Assembly: GCA_016214125.1 (NCBI GenBank)
Contig: JACRPC010000024.1
Location: 1 to 34,750, forward strand
DNA: 34,750 nucleotides
Direction: 5' to 3'
From: Rhodospirillales bacterium
GTDB taxonomy: Bacteria; Pseudomonadota; Alphaproteobacteria; Rhodospirillales; WMHbin7
Part shown: positions 1-8,193 of the stretch, piece after piece
Layout of the letters: every line of letters begins with the position of its first letter
Position numbering within the stretch: the first letter of the stretch is position 1
Program-made: the position numbers and the translations under genes
The notes under the pieces: generated by a model
Database searches by the model: none
Told to the model about the DNA's origin: nothing
Seen by the model: the letters and a program-made list of their open reading frames with translations, nothing else

Positions 1-183
1 CGCCCGCACTCCGCCGAAAAACCGGGCGGAACAGGGGAAATGGGGCCGAAAAACCGGCCGATGACCCCGCCAGACCGCCTCATGGCAAGCGCCCCAGGCG
101 AGAGCGTCGCTCAAAGGCCGGGTTTTTCCGCAGCCTGCTAATGGATCGCGGGGTGCTCGGGCCGCTCGCGCCGTGGCCCACTC
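1..183. other. Left edge, no confident gene
   Basis: No gene can be supported here. On the minus strand an ATG at 81-83 opens a frame that runs off the left edge (27 codons visible, starting MRRSGGVIGRFF). It could be the start of the next gene after the glycosyltransferase that ends at 184, but it has no clear ribosome binding site and no recognisable motif. On the plus strand a frame is open from base 1 to a TAA at 139-141, also without a recognisable product. The stretch contains a short duplicated sequence, listed separately. Confidence 0.3.
13..57. repeat. 13-bp direct repeat GCCGAAAAACCGG, two copies
   Basis: The sequence GCCGAAAAACCGG occurs at 13-25 and again at 45-57. Read on the minus strand each copy sits in a small hairpin with a GGTTTTTC-type loop (GGCCG/CGGCC arms for the right copy, CCGCC/GGCGG arms for the left). 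A related inverted version, GCCGGGTTTTTCCGC, lies at about 118-132. The copies are downstream of the minus-strand gene ending at 184, so they may help terminate that transcript, but they lack a proper U-tract. Confidence 0.5.
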
Positions 184-1347
184 TCAACCGCCCAAGACCG
201 TTTCGGGCAGGACAAGGCCGCCCAAGCCCCAATCGGGCCCGTTGCAGACCAGTTCGCCCGGCTGGTCCGCCAGGGCTTGCGCCAGGCCGGCGGCTTGAAG
301 ATAGCCGAAGGCGGGCGGCGGCGTGTCGCGTTCTTCCGGTGGGTCGGGTTGGCGGTTGAGGGTGAGAAAGGGCGAGGCGAGATCGACCTCCCCAATACGG
401 CCCTTGAGCGCCAAGCCCATCAGCAAGGTGGAGGCGGCCAACCGCCCGTCGCCGGGCATTTCGGGCAATCCGCGCGTGTCGTGCCAGGATTGGCGATCCA
501 TCAGCAAGAAGCGATGCGGCCGGTTGGCGTGAACCGGCAGGAAGTAGGCGCGCGCCATCCGCCGTTCCCGCCAAAGCCGCAGGCTGTCCCTGGCCAAAAG
601 GCCGACATTGCGAAATGGCGCCGACGAAAGGGCTAGACCAAGTCGCAGGCGTGCGCCGATCGGGACAAGCTGGCCTTCGGTCAAGGTTTGAAGGGCGCGC
701 CGGAACAGGAAGCCGCTCTCGGCCAGATAGGCCACGCTGAGACGCAGGAAGTTGAGCCCGGTGTCGAGCCAAACGTCCGAAGGCAGGCGAAGCGCGTTCA
801 CGGTGGTTGCGCCCGTCTCGAGATCCAGGGTTTCGCGCGCGCCGTGATAGGCCCGCACCTCCGACGACGCCAGATCCAGGCTGTCGCAGCGATAGAGCGT
901 TCCCGCCGCCAAAGGTCCCCGCTCCAGAAAATCCGCCAACTCGGGCGAGGGCGTGATTCCCGGCTGGGTGAGCAGGACGAAGCGGCCCCGGGCTCGGCGC
1001 AAACCGACATTGGCGGCGACGTGGAAGAAGATTGGCCGTTGTTCGGCCTGCGGCAGAAGGCGGTGCAGATCGGGCGAAACCACGAGCCGGCGTATCCGGC
1101 CAGGCGCCAACTCGTGAACAACCGGCGCCAGCGCCTCGGTCAGAATGGGCTGGGTGGGATCGGAATTCCAATCGACCAGGATGATCTCGCCGCCCTCCGG
1201 CCAGCGTTCCGTCAGGCGGGACCAGGTCGCCAGCGATTGCGCCAGGAGGGCCATCGCTCCCTCATCCTCGGGTTGGCGGCGGACCGTCATCACCACCGAG
1301 AGGCGGGGGATGGCGGCGGCGTCGGCGGCCGGTTCCGCCGTGCTCAT
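184..1347 (-). CDS. GT2-like glycosyltransferase family protein
   Basis: A predicted 387-residue cytoplasmic protein with a GT-A (family 2-like) N-terminus. It opens with a beta strand RLSVVMTVRR, has VDWNSD at about 59-64 where GT2 enzymes bind the nucleotide, then NVGLRRARGRFVLLTQPG at about 113-130, matching the usual N-x-G-x-x-x-A-x-G segment. The acidic DXD metal site expected just after this segment is replaced by TQPG, so catalytic activity is uncertain. It is paralogous in architecture to the protein at 15573-16790, which keeps NID at the same place. The frame stays open further upstream, but the ATG at 1345-1347 is preferred because homology begins directly after it and a longer start would run into the methyltransferase gene. 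It follows that gene by 55 bases and is probably co-transcribed, acting in glycan assembly. Confidence 0.8.
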   Translation of the reverse strand: MSTAEPAADAAAIPRLSVVMTVRRQPEDEGAMALLAQSLATWSRLTERWPEGGEIILVDWNSDPTQPILTEALAPVVHELAPGRIRRLVVSPDLHRLLPQAEQRPIFFHVAANVGLRRARGRFVLLTQPGITPSPELADFLERGPLAAGTLYRCDSLDLASSEVRAYHGARETLDLETGATTVNALRLPSDVWLDTGLNFLRLSVAYLAESGFLFRRALQTLTEGQLVPIGARLRLGLALSSAPFRNVGLLARDSLRLWRERRMARAYFLPVHANRPHRFLLMDRQSWHDTRGLPEMPGDGRLAASTLLMGLALKGRIGEVDLASPFLTLNRQPDPPEERDTPPPAFGYLQAAGLAQALADQPGELVCNGPDWGLGGLVLPETVLGG

Positions 1348-1402
1348 CGCCGGACCCCGGTGGGGCGGCGTGGGGTCGCGCCCCGGCTTGGCCTTCGGCC
1401 GC

Positions 1403-2590
1403 TCATGCGCTTTCTTTTTGCAGCGAGAGGTAGCAGTTTTCCCGACCGAACCACGAGGAAAACCGCGGCAGAGCGGCAACTTCGGCCGGCGCGACCCGCG
1501 CTTGGCCCAGCAGGGGCCACACCTCGTCGATGCCAAGGGTGATCGCCGGCAGATCGGGCGCCAGATTGTCCCGTATGAGCGCTACCAGATCGGCAATCTC
1601 GGGCGAAGGCCGCGTGGCGCCCGACACTTCCAGCCGCAGGATGGCCGCAAACAATTGGCCGACCAAGGTTTCCAGCGCGCCGTTGCGGGCGCCCTCGCGC
1701 AGGGTGGGCGCCAAACGATAGTCGACCAGATTGTGCAGCCGGGTCTGATAGGCGGCCCGAAAGACGCCGTTGAAGTCGCGCGCCGGGCCGAACAGGGCTT
1801 TGTACCAGCGCCACTCCATCTGGAAGCCCGGCACCGAGCCCAGGATCGCGAAATCCTCGCCCAGCGTGGCGCCGATGCGGTCCGGCGACTGGGCCTGACC
1901 CAGAATGGCCAGGCAGAGCAGATTGTCCTGCACCCAATCCCGGTGCGGCCGCGACATGGCTTCCAGAGTTGCGAGATGGGAGCCGAAGGCCTCGACGAGA
2001 CGCTGCGTCCGCGTTTCGAAGTCGGAAATTCCTTCGAGCAGGCGAAGGGTGAGGAGGCGGCGGAACAGCGTCGCCAGACCTCCCACCGGCGGAACGAAGG
2101 TTAGGACCAGAACGCCACCGGGACGCAGAAACCCGCCCAGCTTCCGGATCAGCCGATGGTCGGCATCCGAATTGCCGAGCCAGCCTTCGCACAACACGAT
2201 GTCGTAGGGGACATCGGGCGTGAAGTCCTGCAAGGTGGTGAGAAGAATGCGGGGCCGGGTGTGCGGTCGTTCGAAGCCGTCATAAAGGGCGGCGATCTCG
2301 GCGGCCGCTTTCGGGTTGGGCTCGACCAGATCGTAACCCAGCGGCTTGCGGCTGGCGACGTAGAGCGAGTTGTGGCCCGAACCGGGGCCGACCTCCAAGA
2401 TCGTCCGCCCCTCGAACAGCAAGGATGGGAGCCCCAAAAGGCGATAAAGCGACTCGCGCCGCTGCAAATGACGCGCGAGATCGGAAATGTCCTGCGACAC
2501 CGGGGAAATGCCGTGCTCGGTGTAGAAAGCGAGCATGGAGTCCGGCGGCAGGCCGGCGTCGGTCGCGTCATTCGAAGACGATGAAGCCAT
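1403..2590 (-). CDS. Class I SAM-dependent methyltransferase
   Basis: A predicted 395-residue cytoplasmic methyltransferase. Residues 64-80 (ILEVGPGSGHNSLYVAS) are the glycine-rich motif I that binds S-adenosylmethionine, followed by the acidic motif in YDLVEPNP and the motif IV-like strand YDIVLCEGWLGNSD. The second half (about 200-395) has no motif I recognise and may recognise the acceptor. The ATG at 2588-2590 is preceded by a purine-rich GGGGG. It is the first gene of a minus-strand pair with the glycosyltransferase at 184-1347. The target, perhaps a sugar or a nascent glycan, cannot be told from the sequence. Confidence 0.85.
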   Translation of the reverse strand: MASSSSNDATDAGLPPDSMLAFYTEHGISPVSQDISDLARHLQRRESLYRLLGLPSLLFEGRTILEVGPGSGHNSLYVASRKPLGYDLVEPNPKAAAEIAALYDGFERPHTRPRILLTTLQDFTPDVPYDIVLCEGWLGNSDADHRLIRKLGGFLRPGGVLVLTFVPPVGGLATLFRRLLTLRLLEGISDFETRTQRLVEAFGSHLATLEAMSRPHRDWVQDNLLCLAILGQAQSPDRIGATLGEDFAILGSVPGFQMEWRWYKALFGPARDFNGVFRAAYQTRLHNLVDYRLAPTLREGARNGALETLVGQLFAAILRLEVSGATRPSPEIADLVALIRDNLAPDLPAITLGIDEVWPLLGQARVAPAEVAALPRFSSWFGRENCYLSLQKESA

Positions 2591-2709
2591 AATCCCCCGT
2601 GTTGCCGAATGGGTTCAACCGCCTGCGTCCGTTGCAACGCGTGCCGCCCTCGCGCTCGGTGCGGGCCTTGTCCTGGGAAAGGGAGCCGATGTCCGCCATG
2701 CTGGTCCCG

Positions 2710-3780
2710 CTATACGAAGAATCCGTGCTCGGGGTCGATCGACAGGTGCTCGAAAATCGCCAGATTCTTGGCGTGCGTCACGCAGTGATGCTGGCAGGAG
2801 ACCGAAGGATCGAAGGAAAAGAGATTGGCCCGGTTTTCCTCCGAGAACCAGAAGTCGCGGAACGATCGCTCCTTGATCGATCCCAGGCGCCCGTCATGGG
2901 TGTAGGCCTTGTCCTGGCAGGTGTAGACGCACTGGTCGCCGCCGATCACGGTCAGGAATTGCAGGAACGGGCAAAGCGTGTAGTGTTTCTCGAAGCGTTC
3001 CTCGGCCTCGTGATAATGGTCGAGCACCTGGAAGCGTTCCGATTCCAACGACCGGGCCTTGGCGATCTGCTCCTCGACTTTGGCCATCAGCGGCCGGTGA
3101 TAGGCGTTGTTGGCGCGTCCGTCGTTGGAAATGACGCTGGCGGCCAGTTTGACGTGGTTGGCGCCGCAGTCCTTGAACAGGCGGCAGATGTCGTAGACGT
3201 GGTCGTGATTGTCCTGGCCGATGATGAAGCTGATGCCGAGGACGCAGGCGGTCGCCTGGGCGGTGAAATCCCGGATGTTGGCGAGCAGTCGGCCGAATTC
3301 GCCTTCCTTGATGCCGCGGGCCTTGGCGTAGCTGGCTTCGTCCCAGCCATCGACCGAGACGCGCACCCAGGTGGCGTGGCGGGCCAGGACCTCGGCGACC
3401 CGGCCCTTCAGGTTGCTGCCGTTGGTGAGGGTTGCCACCCGCACGCCGCCCGCCGCCAGGCGTTCGATCGTTTCGGGCAGGGGTTTGTAGAGCAGGGGCT
3501 CGCCGCCGCCCGAGAAGGTGACGGCCTTGACGCCCATGGCCACAATGTCGTCGACGATCTCGCGCATCTTGTCGGGCGGGATGCTGTCGCGCTCATCCAT
3601 CTCGGCGCCCAGTTGCAGGTCGTCCACTCGATAGGCGCAGTACCAGCAATTATGGTTGCAATGGTTGGTGGGTTTGATGCGGATGTGAACGGGCGCCAGC
3701 ACCCGCCGTTCGCGAAAGGCGGTCATATGATCGGCAAAAGCAAGGAATTTCAATGGGCTGTAAAGCGTTCGGTTGGCCAT
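2710..3780 (-). CDS. Radical SAM/SPASM domain protein
   Basis: A predicted 356-residue iron-sulfur enzyme. C41, C45 and C48 (CNHNCWYC) form the CxxxCxxC motif that binds the [4Fe-4S] cluster and SAM, and GGGEP at 91-95 is the usual second SAM contact. The C-terminus has further cysteines at about 270, 284, 288, 329 and 333 in a SPASM-like arrangement, implying an auxiliary cluster. The start at 3780 is chosen over an upstream in-frame codon because GGCGGAGAAT lies directly before this ATG. The gene is divergent from the sugar operon beginning at 3939 and 119 bases upstream of the methyltransferase gene. SPASM enzymes modify peptides or sugars (dehydration, epimerisation); here sugar modification is an inference from context only. 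Confidence 0.88.
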   Translation of the reverse strand: MANRTLYSPLKFLAFADHMTAFRERRVLAPVHIRIKPTNHCNHNCWYCAYRVDDLQLGAEMDERDSIPPDKMREIVDDIVAMGVKAVTFSGGGEPLLYKPLPETIERLAAGGVRVATLTNGSNLKGRVAEVLARHATWVRVSVDGWDEASYAKARGIKEGEFGRLLANIRDFTAQATACVLGISFIIGQDNHDHVYDICRLFKDCGANHVKLAASVISNDGRANNAYHRPLMAKVEEQIAKARSLESERFQVLDHYHEAEERFEKHYTLCPFLQFLTVIGGDQCVYTCQDKAYTHDGRLGSIKERSFRDFWFSEENRANLFSFDPSVSCQHHCVTHAKNLAIFEHLSIDPEHGFFV

Positions 3781-3865
3781 ATTCTCCGCCTTCTGCGCGA
3801 GCAGCATAGCACGAATGTGGGAGGGGCGACATCGTCCGGCAAGGCGCGGCCAGGGTCCGCTCCGG

Positions 3866-3893
3866 TTGCTTAATGGCTCGTTAACTGTATGAT
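3866..3893 (+). promoter_or_regulatory. Candidate sigma-70 promoter of the sugar operon
   Basis: TTGCTT at 3866-3871 and TATGAT at 3888-3893 are separated by 16 bases and lie 45 bases before the ATG at 3939. They sit in the only AT-richer part of the 158-base gap between two divergent genes, where a promoter for the plus-strand operon is expected. The match is by eye only. Confidence 0.4.
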
Positions 3894-3938
3894 GCTTATG
3901 TCCAAATATCCTGCAATCGACCGAGATTTCGCCTCTCC

Positions 3939-4973
3939 ATGGCCTTGTCGTCCCCCTTTGCGAAAACGAAATGCATTGTCACGGGCGGCGCCGGCTTCAT
4001 TGGCAGTCATCTCGTCGATCGCCTGTTGGACGAGGGGCATGACGTCACGGCGATCGACAATTTGGCGGTCGGCCGACAAGCCAATCTCGCGCACCTTAGG
4101 GACAATCCCCGTTTTCGACTTGAGATACGCGACATCGCCGAACCGGGAGCCCTGGATGGCCTGTTCGACACGGTCGATCGGGTGTTTCATCTGGCCGCCC
4201 TCGCCGATATCGTGCCCTCGATCGAACATCCGGACCAGTACCATCGTGCCAACGTCGATGGCACCTTTGCGGTGCTGGAGGCGGCGCGCCAAGCCGGCGT
4301 CCGTCGGTTCGTCTACGCCGCGTCGTCCTCCTGCTACGGCATTCCCGATGTCTATCCGACGCCGGAAACCGCGCCGATCCGTCCCATGTATCCCTACGCG
4401 TTGACGAAGTGGATCGGCGAGAGCTACGCCCTGCATTGGTGCCGCACTTACGGTCTGCCGGTGGTGTCGCTGCGCCTGTTCAACGTCTTCGGACCCCGGG
4501 CCCGCACCGCCGGCACCTACGGCGCGGTGTTCGGCGTTTTCCTGCGGCAGAAGCTGGCGGGCCAGCCCTTCACCATCGTCGGCGACGGCACCCAGACCCG
4601 CGACTTCACCTATGTCGGCGATGTCGTCGAGGCCTTCATCGCGGCGGCCAATTCCACGCTGGTGGGCGAGGTTCTCAATGTCGGGTCAGGCGGCAGCTAC
4701 AGCGTACGTCGGCTGGCCGAACTGTTGGGCGGGCCGACGATGTCCATCCCCAAGCGTCCGGGCGAGCCCGACACCACCTTCGCCGACATCGCCCGCATCC
4801 AGGGTCGCCTCGGTTGGCGGCCTCGGATTCCGTTCGAGGAGGGGGTGGCGCGGGTGCTGGCCAACATCGAGATGTGGCGTGACGCTCCCTTGTGGACGCC
4901 GGAGCGGATCGAAGAGGCGACCCGAGGCTGGTTCCGCCATCTCGGGCGCGATTCGGCGGGGGCCCCGTCATGA
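3939..4973 (+). CDS. NAD-dependent epimerase/dehydratase (extended SDR)
   Basis: A predicted 344-residue sugar-nucleotide epimerase or dehydratase. It has the Rossmann motif GGAGFIG at 16-22, the acidic NAD-binding residue in AIDNL near 40, the active-site serine region AASSSCYG at about 128-134, and the catalytic pair Y153/K157 (YALTK). The C-terminal half carries substrate-binding elements of UDP-glucose 4-epimerase-like enzymes (RLFNVFGPR, GDGTQTRDFTYVGD). Length is typical. It is the first gene of the plus-strand operon; its TGA overlaps the next ATG (ATGA, 4970-4973). The family includes 4-epimerases and 4,6-dehydratases, so the exact reaction is open. Confidence 0.9.
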   Translation: MALSSPFAKTKCIVTGGAGFIGSHLVDRLLDEGHDVTAIDNLAVGRQANLAHLRDNPRFRLEIRDIAEPGALDGLFDTVDRVFHLAALADIVPSIEHPDQYHRANVDGTFAVLEAARQAGVRRFVYAASSSCYGIPDVYPTPETAPIRPMYPYALTKWIGESYALHWCRTYGLPVVSLRLFNVFGPRARTAGTYGAVFGVFLRQKLAGQPFTIVGDGTQTRDFTYVGDVVEAFIAAANSTLVGEVLNVGSGGSYSVRRLAELLGGPTMSIPKRPGEPDTTFADIARIQGRLGWRPRIPFEEGVARVLANIEMWRDAPLWTPERIEEATRGWFRHLGRDSAGAPS

Positions 4974-6541
4974 CCGACCGTCCCGAGGCGGCCAACGGCC
5001 TGGCCGCCAACTCCGCCCGCCACAAAGTGCGCACGCTCGACGAGCTTGGCATGGTTGCCGATTTGGCCCGGGCCCACGGCCGCAAGGTCGTTCTTGCGCA
5101 TGGCGTGTTCGATCTCTTGCACCCCGGCCACATCCGCCATCTCGAGGCGGCAAAGCGCGAAGGCGACGTGTTGATTGTCACCTGCACGGCCGACCGCTTC
5201 GTCAACAAGGGACCAAACCGCCCCGCTTTTGCCGAAAATCTTCGGGCCGAGATGCTGGCCGCTGTCCATTGCGTCGATTGGGTCGGCGTCAACATGAAGC
5301 CGACGGCGGTCAACGTCATCGAGACCATCAAGCCCGATGTCTTCGTCAAGGGCGAGGACTACGCCGATCCAGCCCAGGACATCACCGGCAAGATCACCGA
5401 CGAACGCCAGGCGGTCGAATCCCACGGCGGCCGCATCGTCTTCACTCACGACATCACCTTTTCCTCCACCACCCTGATCAACCGGTTCCTCGACATCCAC
5501 GAGCCCCGCCTGCGCGACTATCTCGACCGGCTGCGCGGCGAGGACGCCCTGGCCGCCATCGCCCGGGAAATCGAGAAGCTGTCGACCCTCGAGGTCCTGC
5601 TGGTCGGCGAAACGATCATCGACGAGTATTCCTACGTCCGCGCCGTCGGCAAATCGCCGAAGGAGCACATGATCGCCACCCGCTTCGAGGGCAACGAGGT
5701 TTTTGCCGGCGGCGTCATCGCCACGGCCAAGCATGTGGCCGAGGTCTGCCGCCGCGTGGTGGTGGTGACCGTGATCGGCGCCGAAGACGGCGACGCCACC
5801 GAAGCCTTCCTGCGCCGCAGCCTTCCCGCCAACGTCGAATTGATCGCGCTTCGGCGCGAGGGACCGACGGTGCGCAAGGTGCGCTTTGTCGATCAAGGCT
5901 ATCTGCGCAAGCTGTTCGAAGTGCAGCACATGGACGATCGGCCGATCGACCGCGGCCTTTCCGAGCGCCTGGAAGCGGAAGTCGCACGGCGCGCCCCAGG
6001 CGCTGCCCTCACGCTTGTCAACGATTTCGGCCACGGCATGATTCTGCCCTCGCTGGTGGCGACCCTGACGGGGGCGGCCCGCTTTCTGGCGATCAACGTG
6101 CAAAGCAACAGCGCCAATCTGGGCTTCAACCTGATCGACAAATATCCCCGGGCCGATTTCCTGTGCATCGACACCATCGAAGCGCGGTTGGCCACGCGCG
6201 ACCGTCACAACCCCATCCGCTACGTTGCCGACGATTTACTGCCCCGCATCATCGATTGTCCGCGGATGATCGTCACCATGGGCGTCGAGGGTTGCCTGGT
6301 GCACGAAGCCGGGCAGCCGGGCCGCATCATCCCCGCCTTCACCCGCACGGTCACCGACACCATGGGCGCCGGCGACGCCTTTTTCGCGCTTGCGTCGCCC
6401 CTGGTGGCCGCCGGCTGCCCCGTCGAGTATGCCGGTCTGGCGGGCAACGCGGCGGGGGCGATCAAGGTGGGAATCGTCGGGCACCGCGAATCGGTGGGCA
6501 AGGTGGCCTTGCTGAAATACATCACGTCGCTGTTGCGCTAG
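4970..6541 (+). CDS. Fused nucleotidyltransferase-PfkB sugar kinase, HldE-like with swapped domains
   Basis: A predicted 523-residue bifunctional enzyme. Residues about 38-175 form a cytidylyltransferase-fold domain with the HPGH motif at 51-54, plus VKGEDY at 126-131 and STTLINR near 166-172, as in the adenylyltransferase half of HldE. Residues about 195-520 form a PfkB/ribokinase domain with GG near 247 and the catalytic DTMGAGD at 463-469. Bacterial HldE has the opposite order, kinase first. HldE phosphorylates heptose 7-phosphate at C1 and then adds AMP after a phosphatase step; a similar kinase-plus-activation role on a phosphorylated sugar is inferred here. The start is the ATG overlapping the upstream stop. 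A HAD-like protein lies two genes downstream. Confidence 0.88.
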   Translation: MTDRPEAANGLAANSARHKVRTLDELGMVADLARAHGRKVVLAHGVFDLLHPGHIRHLEAAKREGDVLIVTCTADRFVNKGPNRPAFAENLRAEMLAAVHCVDWVGVNMKPTAVNVIETIKPDVFVKGEDYADPAQDITGKITDERQAVESHGGRIVFTHDITFSSTTLINRFLDIHEPRLRDYLDRLRGEDALAAIAREIEKLSTLEVLLVGETIIDEYSYVRAVGKSPKEHMIATRFEGNEVFAGGVIATAKHVAEVCRRVVVVTVIGAEDGDATEAFLRRSLPANVELIALRREGPTVRKVRFVDQGYLRKLFEVQHMDDRPIDRGLSERLEAEVARRAPGAALTLVNDFGHGMILPSLVATLTGAARFLAINVQSNSANLGFNLIDKYPRADFLCIDTIEARLATRDRHNPIRYVADDLLPRIIDCPRMIVTMGVEGCLVHEAGQPGRIIPAFTRTVTDTMGAGDAFFALASPLVAAGCPVEYAGLAGNAAGAIKVGIVGHRESVGKVALLKYITSLLR

Positions 6542-6573
6542 AACGATCCTCAAGGCTTTCCGGAACGGTGGAT

Positions 6574-7578
6574 ATGGCGAACGAAACGAAATGGTCCATT
6601 CTGGTTACCGGCGGCGCTGGTTATGTCGGCAGCGTCCTGGTTCCCAAGCTTCTGCAAGACGGGCACAAGGTCACCGTGCTCGATCTTTACCTCTATGGCG
6701 ATGCGGTTCTCGCGCCGGCGCGGGGCCATCCCAATCTGCGCGAGATCAAGGGCGATCTGCGCGATCCGGCCACCGTCGCACGGGCCCTTGAGGGCTGCGA
6801 CGCGGTGATTCATCTGGCGTGCATCTCGAACGATCCGTCCTACGATCTCGATCCGCATCTCGGCAAATCGATCAATTACGATGCCTTCCGGCCGCTCGTG
6901 CGGGCCGCCAAGCGGGCCGGGGTGCGCCGCTTCGTCTACGCGTCGTCCTCCTCGGTCTATGGCGTCAAGGAAGGGATCGAGGTCACCGAGGACCTCACCC
7001 TCGAACCCCTCACCGATTATTCGAAATTCAAGGCCCTGTGCGAGGCCGAGCTGCTTGCCGAGCGGGCGCCCGGCTTTGTGGTTTGCATCGTTCGTCCGGC
7101 GACGGTCTGCGGTTACGCGCCGCGCCAACGCCTCGATGTGGTGGTCAACATCCTCACCAACCTGGCGGTCAACACCGGCCGAATCAAGGTTTTCGGGGGA
7201 ACGCAAAAGCGGCCGAACATCCACATCGAGGACATGGCCGATCTCTACCGGCACATTCTCGATCAACCCGACGCCCGCATCGACGGCAAGATCTGGAACG
7301 CCGGCTACGAGAATCACACGCTTCTGGAACTGGCCGAGATCGTCAAGGCGGTGGTCGGCGGCGATCTGGCGGTCGAAATCCATCCCACCAACGATCCGCG
7401 TTCCTATCATGTCTCGTCCGAGAAGATGCGCCGCGAGCTGGGCTTCGTTCCGTCCCACACCATCGAGGACGCCGTTCGCGGCCTGGTCGCGGCGTTGAAG
7501 GACGGGCGTTTGCCCAATTCGCTCGACGATCCCCACTATTTCAACATCAAGATGATGCAGAAGCTCAATCTGAGCTGA
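6574..7578 (+). CDS. NAD(P)-dependent epimerase/dehydratase (extended SDR)
   Basis: A predicted 334-residue extended short-chain dehydrogenase. GGAGYVG at 13-19 binds the dinucleotide, the VYASSSSVYG segment holds the catalytic serine, and Y149/K153 (YSKFK) are the catalytic pair. The C-terminal part (VRPATVCGYAPR, RPNIHIEDMADLY) is typical of sugar-nucleotide epimerases and reductases. The ATG at 6574 is used; an in-frame GTG at 6568 is possible. A long open frame reaches back to 4612, but it overlaps the kinase gene and is not coding there. The gene is 32 bases after the kinase/nucleotidyltransferase, so it may act on the activated sugar. Confidence 0.88.
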   Translation: MANETKWSILVTGGAGYVGSVLVPKLLQDGHKVTVLDLYLYGDAVLAPARGHPNLREIKGDLRDPATVARALEGCDAVIHLACISNDPSYDLDPHLGKSINYDAFRPLVRAAKRAGVRRFVYASSSSVYGVKEGIEVTEDLTLEPLTDYSKFKALCEAELLAERAPGFVVCIVRPATVCGYAPRQRLDVVVNILTNLAVNTGRIKVFGGTQKRPNIHIEDMADLYRHILDQPDARIDGKIWNAGYENHTLLELAEIVKAVVGGDLAVEIHPTNDPRSYHVSSEKMRRELGFVPSHTIEDAVRGLVAALKDGRLPNSLDDPHYFNIKMMQKLNLS

Positions 7579-7587
7579 CGAGGGGGA

Positions 7588-8193
7588 ATGCGCATCGGGA
7601 TCGACCTCGACAACACGATCGTCAATTACGACCCGGTTTTTTGCCGGTTGGCCGCCCCCTATCTGTCTCTCGCGGCGAAGGCCGACAAAAGCGCCGTGCG
7701 CGATGCGCTACGGGCCCTTCCCGAGGGCGAGCGGCTCTGGCAAACCCTGCAGGGCCAAGCCTACGGGGCGCGAATGGCCGAGGCCGAACCCTTTCCGGGG
7801 GTGACCGATTTTTTTCGCCAAGCCCTAGACCGAGGAGTCGAGCTGCACATCGTCAGCCACAAGACCCGCACCGGCCATTTCGATCCCGAGCGAATCGATC
7901 TGCGCCAAGCCTCGCTGGCTTGGCTGGAAGCCCAAGGGCTGGTGAATGGCGAGGGTGGAAGGGGCCTGATCCGGGAGCGCATTTTTTTCGCCGACGATCC
8001 GGCCGCCAAGATCGCGCGCATTGCGGCAATCGCGCCCGATTGGTTCATCGACGATCTGCCCGCCATCTTCCAGCATCCGGCCTTTCCGGGCAAGGTGGGG
8101 CGAATCCTGTTTTCTCCGCGGGTCGACGCTTCGCTTTCCGGCGTGATCGCGCTTGCCGATTGGCGGCTTATCGCGCACAGGCTGCTGGCATGA
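7588..8193 (+). CDS. HAD-superfamily-like hydrolase
   Basis: A predicted 201-residue protein of the haloacid dehalogenase fold. The N-terminus MRIGIDLDNTI gives motif I (DxDxT-like; D6 nucleophile and D8 acid). The HIVSHK segment is a motif II candidate, and IFFADDPAAK with DWFIDDLP supplies the late acidic residues of motif IV. The small size suggests a phosphatase with a modest cap. A strong AGGGGGA stands just before the ATG. It overlaps the next gene by 4 bases. In an HldE-like pathway a HAD phosphatase (GmhB) removes the distal phosphate between the kinase and nucleotidyl steps; this protein could fill that place, but it does not carry GmhB's DRDGT-type motif I. Confidence 0.8.
   Translation: MRIGIDLDNTIVNYDPVFCRLAAPYLSLAAKADKSAVRDALRALPEGERLWQTLQGQAYGARMAEAEPFPGVTDFFRQALDRGVELHIVSHKTRTGHFDPERIDLRQASLAWLEAQGLVNGEGGRGLIRERIFFADDPAAKIARIAAIAPDWFIDDLPAIFQHPAFPGKVGRILFSPRVDASLSGVIALADWRLIAHRLLA

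Noticed and set aside
184-1536. Longer 450-residue form of the first glycosyltransferase
   Set aside because: The extra 63 residues are arginine/lysine/proline-rich and overlap the methyltransferase gene; homology starts right after the ATG at 1347.
4697-6208. 503-codon minus-strand frame opposite the kinase fusion
   Set aside because: It is antisense to a gene with clear catalytic motifs and has no recognisable domain.
4612-7578. Very long plus-strand open frame of 988 codons
   Set aside because: Only its last third (from 6574) encodes a recognisable protein. The first part overlaps the kinase/nucleotidyltransferase gene in another frame and is arginine/proline-rich low-complexity, as expected from GC-rich shadow frames.
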